From Nereocystis luetkeana (Eukaryota > Sar > Phaeophyceae > Laminariales > Laminariaceae): a stretch of DNA of 64,000 nucleotides. Under the pieces are notes generated by a model. It worked only from the letters and a program-made list of their open reading frames with translations, did no database searches and was not told the DNA's origin. Below, in pieces: positions 22,101-34,100 of this stretch. The DNA lies in the NCBI GenBank assembly GCA_031213475.1, contig JARUPZ010000002.1, positions 14,447,425 to 14,511,424 on the forward strand, read 5' to 3'. The translations under genes were made by a program, and so were the position numbers. How positions within the stretch are numbered: the stretch's first letter is position 1; the number at the start of each line of letters is the position of its first letter.

Positions 22101-25100
22101 CGGTCGAAAAAGAGGTACCACCCCCTGCACGTCGCCACCGCAGACATGGATGGTGTGAGTCTGCCGAAACCTTGGCCGCATTCATGCCAGCATGGACAGC
22201 GAGGGAGGATGCACGACAATTCTTGCGTGCCCACCCCCGGGACAGAACCGCGTGGAAGACCCTGAGATCTGCGTGTGCGAACCTGCAGAAGGTGATTGCC
22301 GCAGGACTGCATGCGTACTTCGAAGCGTACCTTGCCGAAACCGAACGACTCCTAGCGAACAACGACCAAAGAGGCTTTTACAAGCACCTTAAGAGTACGG
22401 TAGGATTGGAAGGGACTAAAGCGAGGAGCGAACAGTTCATTAGGGACGAAGATGGCACGATCCTACGGGATAAGGTGCGAATTCGTGAACGATGGGCGGG
22501 GTTTTATCACAAACTCTTGAACACGAAGTCGCTGAAACTCGATCCCACGATCATCGACCTCTTGCCACCGCGACCGCCTAAACTGTCGCTTGAAGATGAA
22601 CCATCCATAGACGAGATGACCGAAGCACTTAAGGGGATGTCGAATTGGAAAGCTGTCGGGCCAGATGGTCTCCCGGTCGAACTCCTAAAAATCGACCACC
22701 CGGCATTCGCCCAGCGCTTTCACAACATCCTTGTCAATGTTTGGTTAACAGGAGAAGTCCCTCAGCAATGGAAAGATGCGATCATCAAGGTCCTTCACAA
22801 AAAGAAGGATCGAACTGACTGCAACAACTATAGAGGGATCTCGCTTGTTGCCCACGCAGGCAAAGTGTTGTTGAAAATCGTCGCGTCCCGCCTCAGCAAC
22901 TACTGCGAGACCGAGGAACTACTCCCCGAGGAACAGTGCGGCTTCCGCCCCGCACGATCAACGATTGATATGTTGTTCGTCGTGCGCCGGCTGCAAGAGC
23001 TCGGACGACAGAGGAAAATCCCCTTATACGTGTGCTTCATCGATCTGCAGAAAGCGTACGACTCTGTCGACCGAGAGCTGTTATGGAAGGTACTCACACG
23101 CTTTGGCGTACCAACCAAGATGCTGAGAATTATCCGTAATTTCCACGATGGCATGCGGGCTCGCGTGCGTACTGATGACGGCGAGCTCTCGGAATGGTTT
23201 GATGTCACGCAGGGGCTGCGGCAAGGCTGTGTACTGTCACCGTTACTGTTCAACGTGTTCTTCGCTGCTGCGTTACACGTCGTACTAGTACGCTTCAGCC
23301 AAGACGAAGCCATTGTAAGGGATTTGGTCCAACTCTTGGAAGCTGGAGTAGTTCGAACAGGGAAGGAGGAGCCATTGGCGTGCGTGCGAAGGTCTGTATG
23401 GGGCATGTTGTACGCCGACGATGCAGGAATTGTCTCGAAGTCGGCTGAAGGGCTCGCAAAAATGATGACAGTCATCGTGACTGTCTTCGAAGCAGCAGGC
23501 CTCACGGTGTCGGAAAAGAAGACTGAGACAATGGTCCTACAAACACCAGACCGGACAACCCTCGCACCACCGCTCGTCATCGAAGCGGCAGGTCAGAGGT
23601 ATAAGCAGACGACCCAGTTCTTATACCTAGGCGGCGTTATCCACGAAAACGCTGACCTCTCGCTCGAAATCGACCGACGGATCCGCCTCATGCGAGCATG
23701 CTTCAAACGGTTCGGCCCGGAGTTGTATGATAGGACGACCGCCCCCCTTAGCCTTAAAGTCCGAATGCTGAAGGCCGAGGTGATTGAGACCCTGCTGTAC
23801 GGGTGTGTGACGTGGACCCTCAGAGCGGAACACTTTGCCAAGCTTCGAACGGCTCACCACCAAGTCCTGTTGCGAGTCATTGGCTTCCAGCGCCGACTTC
23901 GTACTGACCATGCCACCCTCTCGTACGCGAAGGCCCTCAAGATGACACGTTGCGAGAGCATCGAAACGACCATTCGCAAACGGCGGCTCTTCTTTGCGGG
24001 GGGCGTGGCACGGCAAAGCAAGGAGCGATTACCCAATCGGGTAATGCTCGGGACGATAGCTGGTGGGGAGAACCCGAGACCAGGCGGACAGTGTAAGACT
24101 TGGCATAGATGCATAGTCGAAGACCTTAGGGAGTTCCGAGCCACCAAAGGGTCAACGGAAGTTGCCCCCTTGGTGTTTGGAGTTGAGACCGCGTTGTGGT
24201 CCACTGCAGCCAAAAAGGTGGGGAAGTGGTACCGGGGGATCCTTGAAGCAGCCGAACGGTTCATGGTGAGGTGGCACGAGGCTGAGGCTGAGATGAGTAG
24301 ACAGCGCCGCGCATCCGCCGTGGATGGTGCCCAAAGGAACGGGGGGGGAGGGGGCAACAGGAGAAGTGGCATAAAGCCCGACCGAGTGAATGCGGAGAGG
24401 GGGGGGAACAGGAGGGGTAGAAGGGAAACGGCGGTAGACGAAAGTAGGAAGGAGATGGCAGACAGGGTAGCAAGGCACCAAGTCGACTAGGAAGTAGAAT
24501 ATGACCATACTACTAGTGCTACCAACTGGTGCAGCTGGCTCGAACGTGGTCTTCCCTTGTCTTCTCTTTTAGTTTTGTTTTTTTTTCTTTCTTGCGCTGA
24601 CTCTCCGTGATTTTCATTTCATTTCATTTTTTCTCTTCCTCTTCCTTTTCTGATTGATAAGCCGTACTCAAGGAGCCGTGTGGCGTGGTTGGAAGACGAA
24701 CCTGCTCTGCTCGGCTCGTATTGTCTGACGCCAAGGGGCTGGGCATAGTTGACGAACGCAGGGCGGAGACGGCAGTCTGGGTAGCAAGGTACCAGGCGGA
24801 TTAGCAGGAAGAACCTGGCTATACTACTCGTACCACAAGCTGCTGCCGCCACCTGGAAGGTGCTTTGGGCTTTGGTCTGCCTGTTATTTCCCCTTTGTTA
24901 TTTTTCCTTGTTACTTTCTCCTTGGTTCTTTGTCTTACTCTGTTCACAAGCAGTGGTGTTTTTTGTTATTTCTTCTTTTTTCCAGCTCGTTCTTTTTCAA
25001 GTGTAGGCCACCTCGCCTGCGGGGGGGGGGGCACGACAGATTGTTTCTCTTAGATTTTGCTTTCATTTTTCTTCTTTTTCTTTGTCGACTTGTCTACCTT

Positions 25101-28100
25101 GTTTTTGTTTTCTCTTTGATTGTTTCTTTTCGTTTCACTATTTCATAGATTGCGTATGTCGTGCCTGTCGTATCTAGTATGATGACATGGCTTTGCATTG
25201 CCCACTGCAGTTCACACTGCACACGTGGCAACGTAGTATCTCTGTGGCGTAGCTTTGTGACCACAGAACTTGTATCTCTTCTAGGATGGAAGAATCGGCA
25301 CGGACACTGGTTGTGCTGGATGTCGACGGGTAGAAAGAACGGTTTAATGTGAAGAACACACACACACACACACACACTAGATACGACAGGCACGACATAC
25401 GCAATCTATGAAATAGTGAAACGAAAAGAAACAATCAAAGAGAAAACAAAACAAGGTAGACAAGTCGAAAAAGAAAAAGAAGAAAAATGAAAGCAAAATC
25501 TAAGAGAAACAATCTGTCGTGCCCCCCCCCCCGCAGGCGAGGTGGCCTACACTTTGGGCAATGCAAAGCCATGTCATCATACTAGATACGACAGGCACGA
25601 CATACGCAATCTATGAAATAGTGAAACGAAAAGAAACAATTAAAGAGAAAACAAAAACAAGGTAGACAAATCGAAAAAGAAAAAGAAGAAAAATGAAAGC
25701 AAAATCTAAGAGAAACAATCTGTCGTGCCCCCCCCCCCGCAGGCGAGGTGGCCAACACTTGAAAAAGAACGAGCTGGAAAAAAGAAGAAATAACAAAAAA
25801 CACCACTGCTTGTGAACAGAGTAAGACAAAGAACCAAGGAAAAAAATGACAACGGAAAAATAACAAAGGGGAAATAACAGGCAGACCAAAGCCCAAAGCA
25901 CCTTCCAGGTGGCGGCAGCAGCTTGTGGTACGAGGAGTATAGCCAGGTTCTCCCTGCTAATCCGCCTGGTACCTTGCTACCCAGACTGCCGTCTCCGCCC
26001 TGCGTTCGTCAACTATGCCCAGCCCCTTGGCGTCAGACAATACGAGCCGAGCAGAGCAGGTTCGTCTTCCAACCACGCCACACGGCTCCTTGAGTACGGC
26101 TTATCAATCAGAAAAGGAAGAGGAAGAGAAAAAATGAAATGAAAATCACGGAGAGTCAGCGCAAGAAAGAAAAAAAAAAAACTATGCCATGCCATCATGC
26201 TGGATACGATAGGCACATCATACACACGACAGCAATCCAAATGCTCTGTGTGCATCGAGAAAGATATAAACAAGAAAATTGAATGAAGAGATGGCTTGGT
26301 TTTGTTTGCCACACCAGTATGAAAAGTCACCTCAGGGCAGGGTGCTTGGAAATGCCGCCGGCGGCTAATTTTTTCTCGCCTGGACAGTTAGGAGTAGGAG
26401 TTTGGAGGGCTCAGATCTGGGTAGTTCGGAACATGAGATTTAATCAATAAATTACAATTGTTGAATACCTGGTACTGCGTACTAGTAGGTCGTACGGTTA
26501 CCTCCCTTCGCGACCAGTCGCTGTTTTCCCGCGAATAGCCTCAACACCATCCTCCAACGGTCCGAGGGGCTATTTATGGTTTATTGTCTTGTCTTACTTG
26601 ATGAATATTCAGTATACCAAATACCAAGACACCGCTCGACCTCTTTGACGTAAGGGCCCGAAACCCTTTTCATGATAATCGAATAGGAAAAAATGAAATT
26701 GATTTGATTTTGAATATAATTTCGCGAAATTGTATCCCTTTGGGTGCTATCGAGGAATAGCGTATTCGAAATAAATTGGATAACGCACGAAAGCAACCAA
26801 CGAGGCGAGCTACGGCCCGCGTCCTCCCCGAGGCGCCGCGATCAGCGGCCGATTATTTCTGCCGGCACCGCCGAAGAGGCTATCGCTCTTGGGACGTCTT
26901 GGGTGGCTGGCGCAGCCCCGAAGCCCCACGCAGACAGCAGCGACGGTGATACAGCGATCGAGTTTCTGAGCGAAGTCGTTGTCTGGTAGGTGCGTGTGGT
27001 TCGCGAGGCGAAAGGAGATGAAACACTGAGTTTAGGACGGCTTTGTAAAATTATGAGGCGCCGCGGATGGTCTATTCTGTGGTGGGGGCCGTCGAACCTC
27101 GCGCTGCGGCTGCTCCGGTGACCCTGTCTCTAGAGAATGGTGGATCTCGCATGTGAAGCAGTCGACGGCACGGCTCATGTTTGCGTGGCTTGCTTCGGTT
27201 TCAGGAACATGCAACGTCGAGTTGGACTAACTCCCCAAGTTGAAGAACACGAAAGAGCAATAGAAGTCCCAAAAGACTTCTTGTCGAATTCGTTTTTTTT
27301 TTTCGTTTGATTCGAATCAAATGTCGAAATGCCTGCTTGGTGATTCACTTTTCGACCAATCAGATGCAAATAGAATCGAACTAAACAATATTGGTGGAGT
27401 ATCATAAAAAAATCTTCGCCCTAACAAGTCGGTGTACATGGCAGCACATGCTTTTTCTCTCCTTTATGGGATGTGTATGTTGTACCTGTCGTATCCAGTG
27501 CCCAGTACCTGGTACATGATTTGGCATGGCAATATCTACGTAAACTACCACCGCTGTAGCGTTACTATTTACATATCAATATTATTAGTCGCATGTACCG
27601 GGCAGTATCTCTGCTGTGTCGTAGTTTTGTGAACACGGAGGTTGTATGAATACGTCTCTACATCTCTAGGTACGTGGAATTGGAGGATCGCACGGAGACT
27701 GACTGTTGTGCTGGATGTCGACGGGTAGAAGCACAGTTCAATGTGAAGAACACACACATGCAGGTATAATGGGGAAGCCGACTGGTGCGCGTCCACGGCG
27801 ACTGATGTGACTCAAGACTCGAGGCTCGATCACGGTGTTTTTTGTGCCACACCACATCTATGTGTGCGTCCTTGCTCTTTTCCGAAGGCTTTCAATGTTC
27901 AAAGCACAGCAGCCCACCGACAAACCCATCCGGGACTGCTGTGGCAGTAAAACATCCAAGCATTCTACACGCAGGATAGATCATGAGCTGTAACTCATCT
28001 GTCTCCCATACGTAGCTTAGTTCCTACGTAGCTCTTAGGGCTCGACCTACGTGAATATTAATTTAAGAAAAAGCTGTTTTCACAGGGGAAGATCAACCTG

Positions 28101-31100
28101 GGGAAAGGGCTTCCATTTCAGTATTTCCTTGGAGTACCGGGTAGCTCACACCCGCCGAACATGTCGTACTTGGCGCATGTAGCTCCTGCAAATAGTATTT
28201 GATATACCCCAAAATGAGCTAATGCTGTACCTCCGAGCTGGGGAGAGCTAATTGATCTGTCACACGCGTGAACGATTCCCTCTTTTATCAGACCAGCACC
28301 TGCTTGGAGTGCAGCAGCAAAACTCCTTCGCAACGGCTACTGCTGTCTTCACACCGGTTCTATCACATCTCCTAGAATAATACCTTTTATCATATCCGAA
28401 ACGACGGCCCAATGTATCGCCGGGGGGTACAATCCATGTCACGTCCCCTGAGTATATACCACACCGGGTGACAGGGTTTTTAGAGGGGTAAACGATATCA
28501 CGGAGTGTGTGATATAACATCGTCCTGTACTGTGGACGGACTGTTGTGCTAAAAGTAGTGGTGACAGCTACAGGCAATATTGCCACTATGTTGCACATTT
28601 TTAATTTAATGCTCAATAGGGTAGGCTATCATACTCTTGGATTGTCGTACATGTCGTACGTATAGACGTGTCCATGTCGATTCGCTCGCGAGTAAAAACG
28701 GCGACGATACAGGCCAGGCCGTACGACGATTTGCATGCTCCATGCGCGGTAAGCGGTGTTGGATGATGGGTGACTGGTGTTGAAGTTGTCAGTGCTTCCG
28801 TGCTATCCAACAACGCCTTGCGGCTCGTTTGATTGACGTGCGTCACAAGTGCTCGTCGGGGTGGTGGGGGGCGGGGGGGTGGATGAAGAATTTCTCTGCT
28901 TGTGGTTTGTTCCGTGGAACTTCCACAACACCGTACTACTGTTGTTGCTGTTGATCCTTAGACCGCAGTCCTGTTTTGGGTGACAAACCACTCGAATTCC
29001 AAGTAGGTTGTTTCGAAAACGGGGGCTGCAATCCTAACAGCGCTAAAGTTGCGTACGTAGGTTTGCCGGGTGAAAGTTTCCTCGGGTTACTACTACTGCT
29101 GTACTTCATGTTCACCTACTTTTTCCCCCGCCTCGCCATTTTCTTCGACTCCTCATGAATATTCGAACCCTGTCTCTCGTGCCCATGGACTACATAGATT
29201 ATGGTGATGATTGCATGCAGGATTGAACAAGCAACAACGGGCAATATAGTCATCCATATCTTCTTTTTTTCATGCGCCTGCCTCCCGACGCCACACTCCC
29301 CGAACCTTTCCCCCCTCGTGCTAAGCGCAGACTATAGAGCATACGTGCGTCACAAGTCGTCGTCGGGGCGCGGGTGGGTAGGGGCGGGGGGGGGTGTACT
29401 CGATGTCATGGATGGTGCAGGGGAGGGGGGGTGGGCAGGCTCTCTCCTCCTTGGTTTGTTCCGTGGAATATGCCACACCGCCGTAGTTGTGCTGTGGATG
29501 TCAACGTTACGTAGGTTCGTTGGGTGAAAATTTCCCTCGGATTACTGAAATTTATACGGCTACTTTGTTTCCTCGACACTATCAATAACCATGTTTTTTT
29601 GTATGCGCGCACGCTACGTCGGGTCCATGTTTATTTTTGGTGGTGGTGGTGGTGGTTGTGATGCTGACGGCGGGTGTACCGGCAGCAGCGCTGCTCGACC
29701 GGACCGTGGAGTTCCTACTCACCCGCTCGGCGGCAGCGGACAAGGCGGTCCGGCTCCGTTGCTGCCAGCTGCTGGGCGGCATGATGACCGAGTACAGCCA
29801 GCGCCTTCATGTGCAGGAGGAGGAGATTGACCGTGTCGTGGACGTGCTTCTGCCCCGCCTCCAGGACAAGGCGAGTGGTGACTACGGCAGCGACAGCAGG
29901 GGTATACAGCGGGTAGTGGTGCCTCTGTAGCGCCGGTTGAGCAGTTCCGGCTGCCGCTATATTTAATGCGGGTGTTGTTGGCTGACGCATACTGTGCCGG
30001 CACTATAGAGGGGCCGGCAATACAGCTGCATGTAGCAACGGTTGCTCAAAGTATTTCGTAGATGACTACACTGCTGCTGGTGGCCTGCAGACCGCAGAGC
30101 CAAATCGTGTTGAAAGTTGGAACAAACACGGCGAGGGAAACGGCTAGAACAAGATGAAATTAGACGTGAAAATGGAATTGGAAATCAGGGGGTTTTGGAG
30201 AGGTTAGGGTATGGAAGGCGGGGGGGGTGGGGTCGATTCGCGAGCTATATCTACGTTCTAGGGAACGGACTGGGTGACTCGTAGTACATGTGTTTCACGG
30301 GAGGCTTCTCGCCCTCGATTTCGACCGTCCCGCGCTTTGTCGCATCGCGGATAACTACGTACCTTTCCGCTAGTATTTTTCGTCATAGATGTCGGTTGAC
30401 GGCACTTTATTCCGGGGGACCGTAGTAAATAGGACCAAATATTGTTACTAAAAATACGGTAGATAAAATATATAGGTTTCAGTGTGTGTCATAGGTCCTA
30501 TTCACTATTTTTTTCATCTTTAGTCAGCATCTCTTTCACTTTCCAGCCTAACTCGTAGGAAGTTTCACCCTCAACGATCTTCTGGACAAGCCGTGGTCAC
30601 GGGTGTCTACCCTTCTCCCCCCCGGTACGTGCCTTTATTTTTTAGTCGCGCATAGGGTTCAGCATTCCCACTGCTCGTCGATTTTCATCGAATGTAGCTA
30701 ACTCACGCTCTCGCGCTTTCCTCTAATCTTTTTTTTTTTGCAAGAAAAAGCCCCTACGAGTATGCACTCGGTGAGACTTGAAACCCACGAAATTGATCTT
30801 GATAAGCACGCGGACCACCTATCAAGCCACCGGGAACGGCATTGTCCCCCGTAATAGGGGTATGACGACGTTACGGATATCATTTCCTCAGTTTATGAAA
30901 GAAATGCCATGACGGACGGGTGAGCGTCTAGTGGCGGCCTGTTGATGGGCTGGTTTGTCGAGGGTATGCTGCTGAAATAATATTACCGCGCGCTGCTGTT
31001 TTTGTGTATGTTCTCTGTTGGGCTGTGGGGGTTCGTACCGGTGTGCGGTACGCACGAAGCGGGGGAAGGGGAAGCGGAGTTGCTGGTATTGCCGTTCGTG

Positions 31101-34100
31101 GTATATTAACCAGAGCTGCGCGGGGGCCGTTTTGAAGCGGCCGACCGACGCAGATGATGATGGTGATTGTTCGTCGTGTTGTACTTCCGTTCGATGTTCC
31201 ATTTCGTTCGGGAGTTGGGCCGCCTTTTCTTGTTTTCGGTCGTAACCTTTTTAGGACTGTTGTCCCGTTTTGGGCACTAACTAACCCCTCATTTCAATGG
31301 CTTTGCCCCCAAAATAAGGCTGCCGTCCTGAAATGGTTGTTAAGAGCACAAAAGCACAGATGGCGCTGATTTTACTGCTGTAGGGCTTCGAGAGTTGGCT
31401 GCAATTCACGGCTAGTACTTAGGGCCATTTCTAACGACACTGTGAAAACTTGCCAAAATAGCGAGTTTTTGGAAAATTGGGCTTTCAAGTCTTGCTAAAA
31501 AATTGCCAAACGAAATAGCAAGTTCAAACTACGAAAAACTTGCCAGCGAAGGGCTTGGGGAATATCCATAAAAAAAAACTCGAGCAAAAAACTTGCTATA
31601 TATTTTGGCAAATAATTTGCCGAATATGTGTCGTTAGAAATGCCCCTTGCTGGTACCCGGTATCGAAAAATAGTTGGGTAGCGAAGCACACGCATGCACC
31701 GCACAGAGCGTCGAAGTGGCGCGGGAGTGCGCTCGATTCTCACCGCCTCGTTTTCTCGCCCACGGTACACGAGTCAATGGGCGCTCAAGGCGAAACATGA
31801 ATCCACTCTTGTCGCTAATGATGAAGAACTTTCACGGACTTGTGATATATGCAAATGGACCTTCCAATCAGGAACAGAACGGTAGTTTTTTTTTTGGGGG
31901 GGGGGAGAGATTCTCGAACAGATGCTTCCAAAAACATGTGAAAGCGTGTGTCATGTTCAGTATCGGCTTTTGTATAATCACCTTCCGGTTCCGAAAAAAA
32001 TCGAGCGTTCAACCCTTTTTTTTAACCCTTGTAGAACCGCAGTCCCGTTTTGGGGACAAACGGGTCAAATTTCAAGTAGTTTGTCCCCCAAACGGGACTG
32101 CGGTCCCAAATGGGTTGAAAGAAGTGACCGCACCCTGTGTGTGCGAATGAAAACAAGTTGTTTTTACGGTGCCACCGGTGCGTTGTTGTAGGCGAGGTTT
32201 TACTACTGCTGTGGTGCCAGCTAACTCACAGCCCTCCTCGTTCCGCTGGGACTGCTTTTTACGGGGGACCATAACAAATAGGACCAAATACTGTCTGTTG
32301 ATCAAAATACGTAAATATATATCAGGTACCAGGTAGGTTTTTGTCTGTACGGTAGGGCCCTATTTGATAGGGTCCCCCGTAAATGGTGTATGTATTGCTG
32401 ATGTATACTCTTCCGTGTTGCGCGCTCCATTGTACCAATACGTGCGAACTGGCTGTATATGTAGTACCTTGTCTGGTATAGTTGCCTGGCGAGTGCCTAT
32501 TTCATATTCATGAATGGTTGCAAGCCTGGTAGGTAACAACTGGCTGTCGATGTTTTTTCGCCGACGGTCATATTGAAAAAATACGTCCTTCGGCTTTTTC
32601 AACTCTTGTCATGTTCATGTCTTCGTAAAAAATGTCTTTCGAGCGCGGAGAGCCACGAATAGTAAACCAATAAATAGGCAACCTTTATCGGACTCCCGAC
32701 TCCCGGCGCATACGTACCTGTAGATGCCGTTTCTGGCAACTTCAAGCTTTTACGAAGTTGGCCGTGTCTTTTCCCAATGTTGATCGTAGCGGTGGCAGTA
32801 CAAGCGGGCGGCGTTGGCTATGGCGACGAGCGCAAGCCGCTCTACAGCAGGAGGACGTTCCAAGTTATATATCAAAACTACACGTTCATTTTTTTCTAGC
32901 CCGAGCCGGTCTACGAGTAGGACATTCAAGCTTGTTGAAAACATGTTGACATGACATGTTTTAACTTTTAACCCTTATAGCATAGTGGGGACAAAGTACT
33001 CAAACTGTAAGTAGTTTGTCCCCAAGACGGGACTAGGGTCCTAAAAGGGTTCATAGCGCGAGCCACTCCAGAGAGTTCACGTTCAATGAAAACATAACAC
33101 ATAACATGGTTTTCTGTCGGATTTGGTACCAGGTACCTGGTGCTTCTTTTTTTTTTCTCTTTTTTTTTTGATCACTTTTACTATCCAGCTTTGATTCGTA
33201 GGAAGGTTTTTACCCTCAGCGGTCTTGCTGGACTAGCCGTGGTCACACAGGTGTCGTCCCTTCTCCCCCCCGGCACCCTTCATTTTTTACGCGGAAAGGG
33301 TTCAGCATTCTCACTGCTCGTCGATTTTCATCGATTGTTGCTGACTCACGCTCTCGCGCTTTCCGCTACTCATTTTGTTTTCAAGAGAAAACCCCCTACG
33401 ATTATCCACTTGATGCGACGGGAACCCACGAATTTTGTCTTAGCAGGCACACGGGCCACCTACCAAGCCAAATATAGCCAGGTGTTCATTCTGGTATTTT
33501 TTGGGGGGTGTTTTTAATATTTTGGTTTGGTTGTCCGTTTGTTTTGTGTTGTTTATAACCCTTTCAGGAGTTCAGTCGTGTGTCTCGGGTATAATCCATA
33601 CAAATTCCAAGTAGTTTGTCCCCCAAACGGGACTGCGGCCCTGAAAGGCCAACTGTTTGTTGCTTGTTATTATGGGGGACCATAGTTTATAGAACCTATG
33701 ATATAGATAAAAACCTGTATGTTAAACCATTTTTACCGACAACATTTGGTCCTATTAAATTTGGTCCCCCGTAATAGTCGACTAAGATATTGACTACGTA
33801 CAATACTCCTGCTGTACGATGGATAGCTCGATCAGCTCGCTGGTTGCTGCTGCTGTTCACGTTGTTCTTGGGGTTCTTTGCTGTTGTTTGTTTCTCCGGC
33901 AGGCGGCTGGGGTACGCGTGCAAGCGGTGGCGGCCCTACGCCCGTTCCAGTTCGCCCTGGAAGAAGACGAGGACGAAGCGGCGCTCCAGGACGACCGCGT
34001 CCGGGCGGAGCTCATGAGGGCGATGATGAGCGACAGCAGCCCGGACGTCCGGCAGGCAGCGCTCGTTGCCGTGAACAAGGCGGTGGGCATGCTTGACCAG

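Larger units (their letters stand above)
11008..29688 (+). other. NCAPG intron 2 (phase 1, 18.7 kb)
   Basis: It contains the intact RTE LINE in sense orientation, its inverted 3'-end pair, more than a dozen other RTE tails, two D SINEs, MITEs A1-type and B, foldback J elements and tandem repeats. Nothing is recognised in 11008-11460, 14046-14409, 15161-15950 (apart from homopolymers), 17016-17324, 18850-20119, 26245-27476, 27764-28114 and 29047-29688. Open frames at 19465-19953 (both strands) and 26744-27214 have no recognisable product. Confidence 0.8.
29871..33902 (+). other. NCAPG intron 3 (phase 0, 4.0 kb, GC-AG)
   Basis: GC donor, CTCCGGCAG acceptor. It holds MITE B copies 2-4, SINEs D3-D4, MITE A copies 7-10 and foldback N. 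Nothing is recognised in 29871-30408, 30856-31242, 31649-32021 and 32385-32967. Confidence 0.75.

Noticed and set aside
24619-24852. Conserved 77-aa ORF (MAAAACGT..) present twice
   Set aside because: Antisense of the LINE C-terminus and UTR in the two arms of the inverted pair.
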